A DNA stretch of 11,702 nt, from positions 1 through 11,702 of the forward strand of contig CAKOFP010000311.1 in the NCBI GenBank assembly GCA_933226995.1, written 5' to 3'. Below the pieces are notes generated by a model. That model saw only the letters and a list, made by a program, of their open reading frames with translations. It did no database searches and was not told the DNA's origin. The stretch's first letter is position 1. Every line of letters starts with the position of its first letter. Below, in pieces: positions 1 to 6,603 of this stretch. A program made the translations under genes and the position numbers. The DNA is from Candidatus Nitrosopolaris rasttigaisensis (lineage in GTDB: Archaea; Thermoproteota; Nitrososphaeria; Nitrososphaerales; Nitrososphaeraceae).

Positions 1-1
1 A

Positions 2-145
2 AATGCTCTTGCTGTTGCTACATTATATGCCGCATGTCTAAAGGAAGGTGAGAAGGTCAGCCAAGCTCAAATCGCTATTGCAGGCAACACAAGTATCGTG
101 ACGTTGAGAAAAAGATTCCTAGATGTTAAGAGTATCTTCCCTTAA
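2..145 (+). CDS. tfb: Transcription initiation factor IIB (TFB) paralogue, C-terminal end only
   Basis: The window opens inside this gene; 47 codons remain before the TAA stop. They read as the last part of the second cyclin repeat of archaeal TFB, the factor that binds TBP-TATA and recruits RNA polymerase. The stretch NALAVATLYAACLKEGEKVS followed by a helix-turn-helix-like segment (GNTSIVTLRKRF) lines up without gaps with residues 274-320 of the complete TFB at 6604-7569, where the equivalent text is GLAASILYLSSIKTGEIITQ and GVTEVTVRNRAKEV. The two are clearly diverged, so this is a paralogue rather than a recent copy. The protein ends in KSIFP, similar in length to the other TFB. The upstream part, including zinc ribbon and first repeat, lies outside the window, so whether the gene is intact cannot be judged. 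Confidence 0.85.
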   Translation, partial: NALAVATLYAACLKEGEKVSQAQIAIAGNTSIVTLRKRFLDVKSIFP

Positions 146-149
146 ACTG

Positions 150-182
150 CTTATCAGACCTATTGACCCTTGGTCAGATAAG
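150..182. terminator. Stem-loop just after the TFB stop
   Basis: CTTATC-A-GACC pairs with GGTC-A-GATAAG around an 11-base loop: ten base pairs with one A/A mismatch. It begins 5 bases after the TAA of the TFB fragment and overlaps the stop codon (174-176) of the doubtful minus-strand ORF, so it would serve both sides of a convergent pair. No U-tract follows, so a terminator or mRNA 3'-end role is inferred from position only. Confidence 0.4.
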
Positions 183-389
183 GAGCTTCGGAGGGTCCGA
201 CGCTATAATTTTTAACAACCAAGAACGTCTAATAGATGTTGAGGTAAAGCCCGAATTTTCTTCCACAGGTGGATTTGAAAATGGATTCGAGACACACACC
301 AGCAGGTAAAAGGAGATAGCTACTGTTATCGCTGCCGTTGCGATTATTGCTACAATTGAAATTCTAATCTTATTCCTGTTTTCAGCCAA
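174..389 (-). CDS. Doubtful small membrane protein, 71 residues
   Basis: The ORF starts at a TTG (389) and reads MAENRNKIRISIVAIIATAA and onward: a basic start, a hydrophobic segment at about residues 9-33 that could be a membrane anchor or uncleaved signal, then a polar Pro/Asn/Ser tail ending in KLLI. No ATG or GTG is available before the upstream stop at 432-434. A TATA-like CACTATATGGG on the same strand lies near 438-448. No family was recognised. Caution is needed because the opposite strand is also open over the same bases and also encodes a hydrophobic stretch (IATVIAAVAIIATIEIL, from about 316), preceded in another frame by an ATG at 281 with MDSRHTPAGKRR. One of the two is presumably a shadow, and the plus-strand version would need a frameshift, so a decayed plus-strand membrane protein gene is an alternative. 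Confidence 0.3.
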   Translation of the reverse strand: MAENRNKIRISIVAIIATAAITVAISFYLLVCVSNPFSNPPVEENSGFTSTSIRRSWLLKIIASDPPKLLI

Positions 390-539
390 ATCATCAAAAC
401 CAAACCTCTGTCTTACTCTAGTTTTTTCAACCTACTGCCCATATAGTGCTATTACAAACTTGGAAAGTATGACGGATGGACGCATAACAAAAACCAGAGT
501 ATTACTTACCGGAGCAATTGCTGGTTTGCTATGGAAAAG

Positions 540-573
540 GAATTACCTGTATACCGTAGTATGCAGGTAATTC
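540..573. repeat. Strong hairpin, 15-bp stem with 4-base loop
   Basis: GAATTACCTGTATAC pairs with GTATGCAGGTAATTC around the loop CGTA. All 15 positions pair, one of them as a T-G wobble. It is by far the longest perfect-type hairpin seen in the window and lies far from any gene end. Function unknown: transposon end, protein-binding palindrome or structured RNA are all possible. Confidence 0.75.
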
Positions 574-574
574 G

Positions 575-612
575 GGGGGTTCCAGGGAGGGGTTCCAAGA
601 GGAAGGGATTCC
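575..612 (+). repeat. G-rich stretch with three imperfect GGGxTTCCA repeats
   Basis: Directly after the hairpin come three copies of a GGG(A/G)TTCCA-like unit: GGGGTTCCA at 576-584, GGGGTTCCA at 589-597 and GGGATTCCA at 605-613. The four G-tracts (six, three, four and three G) could in principle form a G-quadruplex, although the last loop is long. Such a G-run is unusual for this AT-rich region. No gene is associated with it. Confidence 0.5.
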
Positions 613-878
613 AAAACCAATTAGCATTTCTCTGGAACGTCATGGATAGAAAAACAGATTCTTGTTAACATCCATCTCAAAGTGTCTCAGCGGCAAGAGA
701 CATAATGACTCGATTGCCATCTTCCAAATAACGAGCATTCGTGGTGGAATAAGCTCAATATTTGCGGCAGTGCTAATACGGTGGATTTCCTTATGTTGAT
801 AGCTACGCGACGTGCAAAAAGCACAAATAGGCGCGTGTAGAGATGATAATTGTAGAACTTCAATAACGATAATATTAT

Positions 879-886
879 CTATTATA
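879..886 (+). promoter_or_regulatory. TATA-like box upstream of the siroheme reductase
   Basis: CTATTATA lies in an AT-rich run (868-886). With usual archaeal spacing transcription would begin near 908-912, which is at the ATG of an 11-codon upstream ORF rather than at the ATG (946) of the reductase, giving a leader of about 35 bases. Assigned from sequence and spacing only. Confidence 0.4.
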
Positions 887-910
887 CCAGACTTTTTTGG
901 GAGCTCAAAT

Positions 911-946
911 ATGGAATTACCGAATCCATGTACAACTAGTTATTAA
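911..946 (+). CDS. Possible 11-codon upstream ORF overlapping the reductase start
   Basis: ATG at 911 opens MELPNPCTTSY and stops with TAA at 944-946. The final A of the stop is the first base of the reductase ATG (TAATG), the classic arrangement for translational coupling. The ATG also falls about 27-28 bases after the centre of the TATA-like box, as expected for a leaderless start. It has one Cys codon. Whether it is translated is unknown; a chance ORF of this length is quite possible. Confidence 0.25.
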   Translation: MELPNPCTTSY

Positions 947-2898
947 TGTTCAAACATCAGGCTGTGAATCCGAATTTCAGAACCGATACTAAAGACTACT
1001 CCAAAGTAGAGGTTGCAAAGATTAATTCTAATGAACTTAGGGGGAATCTATTCAATGAATTTCGGAATCATTCGTCCGAAAATATTTCTTGGGAGTCTGA
1101 GCAGATAGCAAAATCACATGGAATCTACTTGGAATTCAACAGAGCAAAGACTGGAAATGAGAAAGACTGGATGTATATGTTCCGTATAACCCTACCTGGT
1201 GGTGGACCTATCACAGCAAAGCAGTGGAATATTCTAGACAGAGTATCAGATAGCTACACCATAGGACCAGAAAACGCGTATCCGCATGCAAGGCCAGGAT
1301 TAAAAATAACAACAAGACAAAACGTACAGCTCCACTGGGTTAAGAAAATAAACGTAGTCGAGGCAATAAGAGACATATCAGAATCAGGGTTCTTTACAAT
1401 GAACGGTTGTGGAGATAACACACGAAATGTAATAGGGTGTCCGTTATCATACCATTCAACAATTTTTAATGCTAATAAGTGGGCCCAAAGAGTTGGAAAA
1501 TATTTTGCTCTTCCAACAGCTGCTTACATCGAAATATTCGAAATAGATCCAAAATATCTTAGGGATGGAGGCTTAGAAAACAGGATACCCGGAGTAAGTA
1601 GATTTGATTATGGACAAAACCAGCTTAACAGGAAGTTCAAGGTCGCCTTTTCCGCAATTCATTACGATGACATAAATAAAAAATATGTTCCAGATAACTG
1701 TGTAGAGCTGAGAACAAACGATATTGGTATCGCGCCAGTTATCAAATCTGATGGTACTGGTAGTGGTAGTGCTAAGGTAGAAGAGTTTCAGGTCTACGTA
1801 GGAGGGGGCCAGGGACAACAGTCTGGTAAACCAACCATTTCTGCCCTTGGTGAACCATTTGGCTTGTTTACTGAAGAAAATCTCATGAAAGGGCTAGACG
1901 CCATAGTAAGAGTTCAAAAGGATTGGGGAGACAGACAGAATAGACATTGGGCCAGACTAAAATATTTGGTTACTGTTAAAGGTATTGAATGGTTCAGAGA
2001 ACAAGTACGGAATCTTGATGGAGTTGGAAGTATAAATTTTGAGCCTCATATTGAAGACTATGATTACGGCAACATAGACCTGCATCTTGGATGGGTAAAG
2101 CAGCCAAATAATAGCAGTCGATGGTGCTATGGCGCTTTCATAGAGAACGGTAGAATAATTGACGGAAGTCATAACGGGGATCTCAAAAGTATGGTAAAAT
2201 ATTTGATGAATAACTATCCACATATCGAATTATTGACTACACCTAATCAGCACTTAATGTTTTGTAACATAGAAGAGGAGCTAAAGGAACTGTTTGAAAG
2301 AGATATGAAGACGTTTGGATATGGATTTCGTAAAATAAACAGCGATAGTAACAAGAATAGTATTTCTGATGGTAAGACCCCGAAATATCGGGCATACTCA
2401 AACCTAAGAAGGTCATCTGGAGCTTGTGTTGGAAGAGATACATGCAGGCTAACTTATACAGATTCTGAAAAGTTTGAACCATATCTAATTGACGAACTAG
2501 AAAAAAAGTGGGGATATATGACTGAATCAATAGGTGTTACAGGTTGTGAAAAGCAATGTTACAGGCCTGCGACAAAGACAATTGGGTGGATAGGAACAGG
2601 TTTTAATCTATATCAGGTGGTACTTCTGGGTACACAAGATGGAAGACACCAAGGTCGTATACTAGTCGATCCATACTCAGGAGAACAATATCTTCATTTT
2701 GTACCTCGCAAAGATGTTGCCACGATAACTGACGCTCTTTTTGAATACTATGTAAGAAACAGATCAGAGGAAGAAGACAGGCCAGGCGGGATGGGATATT
2801 TCATTAGAAGAATCGGCCCAAAGGCGATAATCTCTTATCTAAAGTCAAATCCAAAGACTGCAGACTTGATGAAAAAAACATTCAAGTATAAAGTATAG
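946..2898 (+). CDS. Ferredoxin-dependent nitrite/sulfite reductase (siroheme and 4Fe-4S)
   Basis: This 650-residue protein has the two-fold repeated layout of assimilatory nitrite and sulfite reductases, which carry out the six-electron reduction of nitrite to ammonia or sulfite to sulfide in the cytoplasm. The first half contains a ferrodoxin-like NIR/SIR region with the siroheme-contacting TTRQNVQLHW (residues 122-131) and NGCGDNTRNVIGCP (153-166). The second half contains the four cluster ligands: C494 and C500 (SGACVGRDTC) and C534 and C538 (TGCEKQC), spaced CX5C and CX3C as in the family, so the active site looks complete. The ATG at 946 gives a normal N-terminus; it overlaps the stop of a short upstream ORF. 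The gene stands alone, with no siroheme-synthesis, transporter or ATP-sulfurylase gene beside it. Nitrite versus sulfite as substrate cannot be decided from the sequence, so no gene symbol is given. Confidence 0.9.
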   Translation: MFKHQAVNPNFRTDTKDYSKVEVAKINSNELRGNLFNEFRNHSSENISWESEQIAKSHGIYLEFNRAKTGNEKDWMYMFRITLPGGGPITAKQWNILDRVSDSYTIGPENAYPHARPGLKITTRQNVQLHWVKKINVVEAIRDISESGFFTMNGCGDNTRNVIGCPLSYHSTIFNANKWAQRVGKYFALPTAAYIEIFEIDPKYLRDGGLENRIPGVSRFDYGQNQLNRKFKVAFSAIHYDDINKKYVPDNCVELRTNDIGIAPVIKSDGTGSGSAKVEEFQVYVGGGQGQQSGKPTISALGEPFGLFTEENLMKGLDAIVRVQKDWGDRQNRHWARLKYLVTVKGIEWFREQVRNLDGVGSINFEPHIEDYDYGNIDLHLGWVKQPNNSSRWCYGAFIENGRIIDGSHNGDLKSMVKYLMNNYPHIELLTTPNQHLMFCNIEEELKELFERDMKTFGYGFRKINSDSNKNSISDGKTPKYRAYSNLRRSSGACVGRDTCRLTYTDSEKFEPYLIDELEKKWGYMTESIGVTGCEKQCYRPATKTIGWIGTGFNLYQVVLLGTQDGRHQGRILVDPYSGEQYLHFVPRKDVATITDALFEYYVRNRSEEEDRPGGMGYFIRRIGPKAIISYLKSNPKTADLMKKTFKYKV

Positions 2899-3257
2899 TG
2901 GTAATACCCGAATGCCTTTCTTTACCAACGTTTGAACCAACATCTCAGCTACGGCCGTAATCTGTAACTCTGGAACTTCTAATATCAACGATGTCTTCTG
3001 TGATGGTATTTACAAGTCTATTTCACCATAATTGAGTCTTCACGTATTTAGCAGAAGGGAAACCCTTTCAATGCCAATGAAGCATTTCCGAAAGTATGCA
3101 ACACAAAGACGGAAATAGGGAAATTTTTGTAAGAGAGATATGAAGGCTAACAGAAAGTAAAAGATTATCCTTCTGCACCATATATCGATAATTGCAGATA
3201 CATTTAAAGGATGTGCAACAATAAAATAATCAGGTACAAGCCCTTTTGTTTGCCGTA
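2899..3257. other. Intergenic region, 359 bases, nothing recognised
   Basis: No coding stretch of credible length or character was seen on either strand. A short T-rich run (TTTCTTT, 2918-2924) after the reductase stop may help end transcription, and a small hairpin AAGGG-AAA-CCCTT is present near 3056-3070. The 3' end of the minus-strand zinc-finger transcript would run into the AT-rich bases around 3218-3240. Confidence 0.5.
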
Positions 3258-3362
3258 TTATTTCTGATGCTCTTGCCGCTTATGCTGCTCAAGTTCCTGT
3301 AGCCAATCAAATGATTTACCACACGTTTCGCATCGGTAGGATGGACTGGAAGTAGAAGACAT
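3258..3362 (-). CDS. 34-residue single C2H2 zinc-finger protein
   Basis: Starting at the ATG at 3362-3360, this tiny gene reads a short Ser/Thr-rich lead, then YRCETCGKSF, a helix DWLQELEQHKRQEH, and stops after QK. Ligands are C11, C14, H27 and H32, spaced CX2CX12HX4H, with the family's aromatic residues and hydrophobics (Y9, F18, L24) in place. It is therefore a classical C2H2 finger with almost nothing else attached. Single-finger mini-proteins occur in archaea, where they probably bind DNA or another protein; the target here is unknown. A TATA-like CTATAAATA (3397-3389, minus strand) is centred 31 bases before the ATG, supporting a near-leaderless transcript and this start. GTG (3383) and TTG (3368) codons upstream in frame are less likely starts. 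It lies alone between the reductase and the phosphodiesterase, on the opposite strand to both. Confidence 0.8.
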   Translation of the reverse strand: MSSTSSPSYRCETCGKSFDWLQELEQHKRQEHQK

Positions 3363-3753
3363 CTCCAATAATCCATTTCCCACCGTCTTATTTATAGATT
3401 GTAGATGCTTGACGATAAATCATAATATGGCTTACAACAAAAGAATTGCAGGGAGTCGCTCCACTAAGGTGGAATTCGTGTTTGCCGGGAGATAGAGGCT
3501 GCATGGAAGCCCAGAAGCCATCTGCAATGCCTCGAGTCACCCCAGCAGTAGAACCAAAGAGATTATGAGGTGCATGAATGACGCCGCACTTGATAGATCA
3601 ACACCCGATAGATCAAGAACATATATCCTTCTTGCAGGTCCAATCCCGCCCACCAAGATTATCCAAGCAACACGATAATTACAAAATTTGAATACGTATA
3701 GGCAATGATCGGATCATAAAGGTAAAAAATAGTGTAGGGTTGTTACTTTATGA
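3363..3753. other. Intergenic region, 391 bases, with a GC-rich structured island
   Basis: Contains the zinc-finger promoter at its left end and, at about 3440-3550, an island of roughly 55% G+C by hand count in otherwise AT-rich DNA. The island has several small stem-loops (GGAG-TCG-CTCC at 3452-3462; CCAC/GTGG at 3461-3472; TGCATGG paired with CCAT-CT-GCA at 3500-3526). One plus-strand frame from an ATG at 3427 is open for about 85 codons but for one TAG. A 10-base direct repeat GATAGATCAA occurs twice near 3590-3620. I cannot say whether this is an RNA gene, a transposon end or decayed coding sequence. Confidence 0.5.
3389..3397 (-). promoter_or_regulatory. TATA box of the zinc-finger gene
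   Basis: On the minus strand this reads CTATAAATA, a good match to the archaeal box A. Its centre is 31 bases upstream of the ATG at 3362, so transcription should begin within a few bases of the start codon. Confidence 0.6.
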
Positions 3754-4290
3754 ATGAAAATAGGGATAATATCTGACACCCATGACGATATCGAAAATGT
3801 TCAAAAAGCAATAGAAATATTCAACGCCGAAGGAGTGAATTATGTGATTCATGCCGGTGACTTCGTATTTCCAGGAGTGGTTAAGGAATTTGAAAAATTG
3901 AATGCAAAATTAATTGGAGTGCTTGGAAACAATGATGGAGAGAAGGTACATCTATTAAAAAACTTCCTTGAGATAAATGGAGACTTGAAAGGAGAATTAG
4001 GTGAAATAGAGATTGACGGATTAAAGTTTGGGATATACCATGGAACAGCTAAAGAGGTTAAGGAGCAGCTTATCAATAGTGGAAAATATAATATCCTTAT
4101 TTGCGGACATACTCACGTGAGAGAACCACTACATTCAGATGGAAAACATGAAAACAATGGCAAGACACTAGTTCTTAATCCTGGTGCTGCTCATAAAAAA
4201 GTTGCAAGCATATCTGGTGCATTTAAAGAGGGTGGAATTATTATTTTTGATATACAAACTAAAGAGTACAAATTTATTGATTTACCTTAA
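3754..4290 (+). CDS. YfcE/MJ0936-type metallophosphoesterase
   Basis: The 178-residue protein is a compact calcineurin-like phosphoesterase of the size typical for the MJ0936/YfcE family, which are cytoplasmic two-metal phosphodiesterases active on small or artificial diesters; the natural substrate is usually unknown. All metal and catalytic motifs are visible in order: SDTH (D8, H10), GD (D36), GNND (N59), YHG (H96) and GHTH (H119, H121), with the usual NPG near residue 142. The ATG at 3754 places the core beta-strand MKIGIISDTH at the very N-terminus as in relatives. A weak AT-rich box (TAAAAAATAG, about 3722-3731) is centred about 27 bases upstream, consistent with a leaderless mRNA. No partner gene follows; only a decayed hydrolase fragment does. 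Confidence 0.92.
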   Translation: MKIGIISDTHDDIENVQKAIEIFNAEGVNYVIHAGDFVFPGVVKEFEKLNAKLIGVLGNNDGEKVHLLKNFLEINGDLKGELGEIEIDGLKFGIYHGTAKEVKEQLINSGKYNILICGHTHVREPLHSDGKHENNGKTLVLNPGAAHKKVASISGAFKEGGIIIFDIQTKEYKFIDLP

Positions 4291-4321
4291 CATCACGCTC
4301 TAGAATCAAAAAGTCTCTAAA

Positions 4322-4657
4322 CAAAGTCCATACCCCATCCTTTTAGAGCATTCATGGTCTTCTTCTACTGGAATTGTAATACTCAATGGGGAAAGTGATA
4401 CACAGACTCCCGTTCAACAAGCGCTTCTCCTACAGCAAAGACTAACTGAGCTAAATCATCCTGATCGTGCCTTGACAACTTATCCGAATTTAGGACATCT
4501 ATTCAATCCGTCATCTCAATTGAATACTGGAGTCGGACCAATACAGCAGTATGTTTTAACAGATCTTTATGCATGGCTTTCATGTCATACTAATAACAGT
4601 AATGGGAATGATCGTGCCTTCTTAGCCAATACAAACCTTACTGCATCACCATCATGA
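4322..4657 (+). pseudogene. C-terminal remnant of an alpha/beta hydrolase
   Basis: From the stop at 4319-4321 the frame is open for 111 codons and from about residue 15 reads as the end of an alpha/beta-hydrolase: TGIVILNGESDTQTPVQQ, then LTTYPNLGHLF and IQQYVLTDLYAWL. GESD would carry the catalytic Asp and NLGH the catalytic His. The nucleophile elbow and the rest of the N-terminal core (some 200 residues or more in the family) are missing; upstream there are only about 30 bases before the phosphodiesterase stop. There is no ATG; a TTG at 4472 lies inside the domain, and starting there would lose the Asp. The surviving part shows no internal stop, so the loss of the N-terminus may be recent. 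The tail after AWL is Asn/Thr/Ser-rich. Confidence 0.75.
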
Positions 4658-4801
4658 TCTTCATAGTCAAGTAGTCACAATATCCCACCATAGTAAATAT
4701 TTCTTATCGCGCTTAATGTGATTCGAGCTGCTATTTTCCCAGGTCTGAAAATTGTTTATGTAATTCCAGTAGTACATGATGAGTATAATGATATTCGTAA
4801 G

Positions 4802-5299
4802 CTAGATAGTCTTGCCGTTGTTTTTCTTATCATTACTTGTGTAATCCCAAGTTGAATAGTATTTCGGCGTAATTTCTAAGATGACTGAATCTCCATCTTT
4901 GACGTTACTCATAAGAGAAGTTGCCATAGGATGAGCGAGGCTTCCAAGATATTTGACCATTATCTTTTCGGCTATTGGTATATTGTGATCGATGGTTTCA
5001 TGAATTTTGACTTTTCCTTTGCCTCTAACTCCTTTGTATGGTGGATTGGGGTCATCAACACAATAATAGATGATATTTCTTCTGCTCAAATTTTCTTTTT
5101 TCTTTGAATTCTTGGAAGTCTCGATGTAAAACTTGTTATTGGTGGCATCAAAATAAAACCATGTTGGATGAATATTTGGATCTCCCTTGCTGTCAATCGT
5201 ACCAATATGAATATTGAGTTTGTTATTGCCCAAAAAAATCCTCACTTCATCCTCAGTCAGTTCTCTGCCAAATCCGGGACTTGCATTCAGTATTTTCAT
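4802..5299 (-). CDS. Pyridoxamine 5'-phosphate oxidase-like FMN/F420-binding split-barrel protein
   Basis: I take the start as the ATG at 5299, giving 165 residues. This Met is followed at once by the family-like lead (MKILNASPGFGRELTEDEV), and a TATA-like run (TTGTATATTT, 5324-5333) is centred 30 bases upstream; an earlier in-frame ATG at 5374 would put the promoter inside the gene and add 25 residues unlike the family. The core shows the split-barrel pattern: strand NIHIGTIDSKGDPNIHPTWF (29-48), FYIETSKNSKKKENLSRR with the phosphate-binding Ser/Lys/Arg cluster (57-74), and PPYKGVRGKGKV (86-97). The C-terminal STWDY (149-153) resembles the Trp-containing end of F420/FMN-dependent relatives. 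Such proteins reduce or oxidise varied substrates with FMN or F420; which cofactor and substrate apply is not decidable. It is a lone gene, convergent with the hydrolase remnant. Confidence 0.85.
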   Translation of the reverse strand: MKILNASPGFGRELTEDEVRIFLGNNKLNIHIGTIDSKGDPNIHPTWFYFDATNNKFYIETSKNSKKKENLSRRNIIYYCVDDPNPPYKGVRGKGKVKIHETIDHNIPIAEKIMVKYLGSLAHPMATSLMSNVKDGDSVILEITPKYYSTWDYTSNDKKNNGKTI

Positions 5300-5323
5300 A
5301 TTATTAAATGTAATTAGAGAACA

Positions 5324-5333
5324 TTGTATATTT
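5324..5333 (-). promoter_or_regulatory. TATA-like box of the split-barrel protein gene
   Basis: Reads AAATATACAA on the minus strand and is centred 30 bases before the ATG at 5299, which is one reason for choosing that start over the ATG at 5374. Confidence 0.5.
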
Positions 5334-5504
5334 GTGATCATAAAAACAGAATGCCGAGTACATGCAACTAGCATTATTCATACAATTTATACGTTCTACG
5401 AGACTTAGCTCATGGGTTTTGAATACCAAAGACGATTAAAGCTTAGACTCATATCTTACACAGCCGTGATTTGCTACGAAATTATATGGAAACGTTTGCT
5501 ACTT

Positions 5505-5684
5505 TTCTCATGATCTCACAGTTGAAGTCGAAAAACGAAGATCTTCAACGGAAATATCATGGAAACTGTAGAAATGCCACCTGAAACACATATCGAAAGC
5601 TACTTATCGAGATCTACTTACAATAATGGAATATTAGAAATAGCTTTTAACAAAAGGGAGCAGATAAAGCCGAAAGGAACGTGA
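5505..5684 (+). pseudogene. Hsp20 / alpha-crystallin small heat-shock protein remnant
   Basis: The frame from an ATG at 5559 to TGA at 5684 reads METVEMPPETHIES, then STYNNGILEIAFNKREQ and IKPKGT. This matches the end of the alpha-crystallin domain of Hsp20 chaperones, with the conserved LP-x-x-V/I region, the Y-x-NG-(V/I)-LE strand and a KPKG tail. Just upstream, in another frame (about 5505-5564), HDLTVEVEKRRSS resembles the preceding strand (LTVEAEKR) of the same domain. A frameshift near 5555-5565 thus separates the two, and the N-terminal half is gone. I judge this a decayed gene; the ATG is probably only the internal Met of the old protein. Hsp20 genes are often multi-copy in such archaea, so loss of one is plausible. 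Confidence 0.6.
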
Positions 5685-6603
5685 TTAAATGTAGAATAAC
5701 TGTCTCTGCGAACTTACCGTCGGGTGTAACAAGAGAGACGAGAAGAACTCGAAAGTATATTGTAAAGGGAATAGAATTGCAGATTGCATTCTATTATTCT
5801 CGTTCGGGAAACTCGATGCCTTCCCTATCAACGTCTGGATTTTAAGGGCGCTATCACGGTATTATAGCAGGCTCTTCAATGAAAATGAAAATGAAAACAA
5901 GATCAAAATGACTGAACGAATAATTATAAATCAATATAAAGTCCTTTGAGGCAGGCTGGGAAATATTCTGGATTTGCGCAACTATACATCTTTTATTACA
6001 TGCGTGAGAGTGCAGGTAAAGAATGGTAAGAATGAAGATTTCTTGTCATAAGTCTATGTATGAAATATGCAAAACAAGATCATAAACTGCTCTCCACATT
6101 TTTTCTATTCATTATAAGACTTAGCATTAACACCTAATTCACCGTTGTATTCTTCTGCAAAATTTTAAAAAGGATGGAACTTTATGCGGCACTATATAGG
6201 CACACTTTGGACAAGAATTTTTCCTGGTAATTAGATGTCGAGATACCACCCAAAACTAGGTGGGTCGTTTCAAATATAGATAACCACTTCTATAGACAGG
6301 CATTAATTGAATTTCTAATCTTAAAAAATAGTCGGTGTCTCGTTTCTATTGTACCCATACGGCATCGGGTTGACTTGTCACGCGCTATTTTACCAGTCGG
6401 TCCAATTGGCCCACCCGGATCACATTCGGAGTGATAGTGTTACCTTGTAGTACTTCTGCGATACCAGGAATACCTGTGAAGGCCGAGCATTTTACAAATC
6501 TAACCCCACTGGTCCTGCATCTCATTTATCATCCATCTGTTCTCTGAGACCATGTTGAATATCGCGAGTCTATTGAAGAAGAAGGAACTTCTATTCGTCC
6601 TTG
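5685..6603. other. Long gene-poor region, 919 bases
   Basis: No intact gene was found. Visible items: a stem-loop with 8-bp stem AATAGAAT/ATTCTATT and 10-base loop (5770-5795); a short ATGAAA triplet repeat (5879-5897); a T6 run near 6101; a stem-loop CCACC/GGTGG (6246-6263); and, on the minus strand at 6389-6521, three short Gly-X-Y segments in different frames. Another minus-strand frame near 6150-6260 has a lone CPKC motif but nothing else zinc-finger-like. The rest looks like decayed, unconstrained sequence. Confidence 0.5.
6389..6521 (-). pseudogene. Possible remains of a collagen-like (Gly-X-Y) gene
   Basis: Within 133 bases of the minus strand there are three Gly-X-Y-like peptides, each in a different frame: DAGPVGLDL (6521-6495), TGIPGIAE (6477-6454) and DPGGPIGPTGK (6421-6389). 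In a collagen-like secreted protein these would form one continuous repeat. Here they are separated by frame changes and stops. The match is suggestive but short, and chance similarity cannot be excluded. Confidence 0.25.

Larger units (their letters stand above)
390..945. other. Intergenic region, 556 bases, no convincing gene
   Basis: No ORF with a plausible start and protein character was found. The region holds a strong hairpin at 540-573, a G-rich repeat stretch at 574-612, a smaller stem-loop at 683-702 (TGTCTC/GAGACA with loop AGCGGCAA) and the probable promoter of the siroheme reductase near 868-910. The plus strand is open from about 307 to 570 without a standard start codon and may be decayed coding sequence. 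Confidence 0.6.

Noticed and set aside
1957..2530. Minus-strand ORFs opposite the siroheme reductase
   Set aside because: Antisense shadows of a well-supported gene with no protein character of their own.
3427..3681. IS200/IS605 tnpB end
   Set aside because: The GC-rich stems and a nearly open frame reminded me of such ends, but no TnpB motif (zinc-finger CX2C pair or catalytic region) is present, so it cannot be claimed.
4472..4657. 61-residue protein from the TTG at 4472 as a real gene
   Set aside because: The same frame upstream continues the hydrolase domain (GESD region), so this TTG is an internal Leu codon of a truncated gene.
5300..5374. 25-residue N-terminal extension of the split-barrel protein from the ATG at 5374
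   Set aside because: The extension is unlike the family and a TATA-like box inside it is correctly placed for the ATG at 5299.
6150..6260. Minus-strand frame with CPKC, a possible zinc ribbon of about 36 residues
   Set aside because: Only one clear CX2C pair, the second pair is missing or oddly spaced, and there is no ATG or suitable TATA box.
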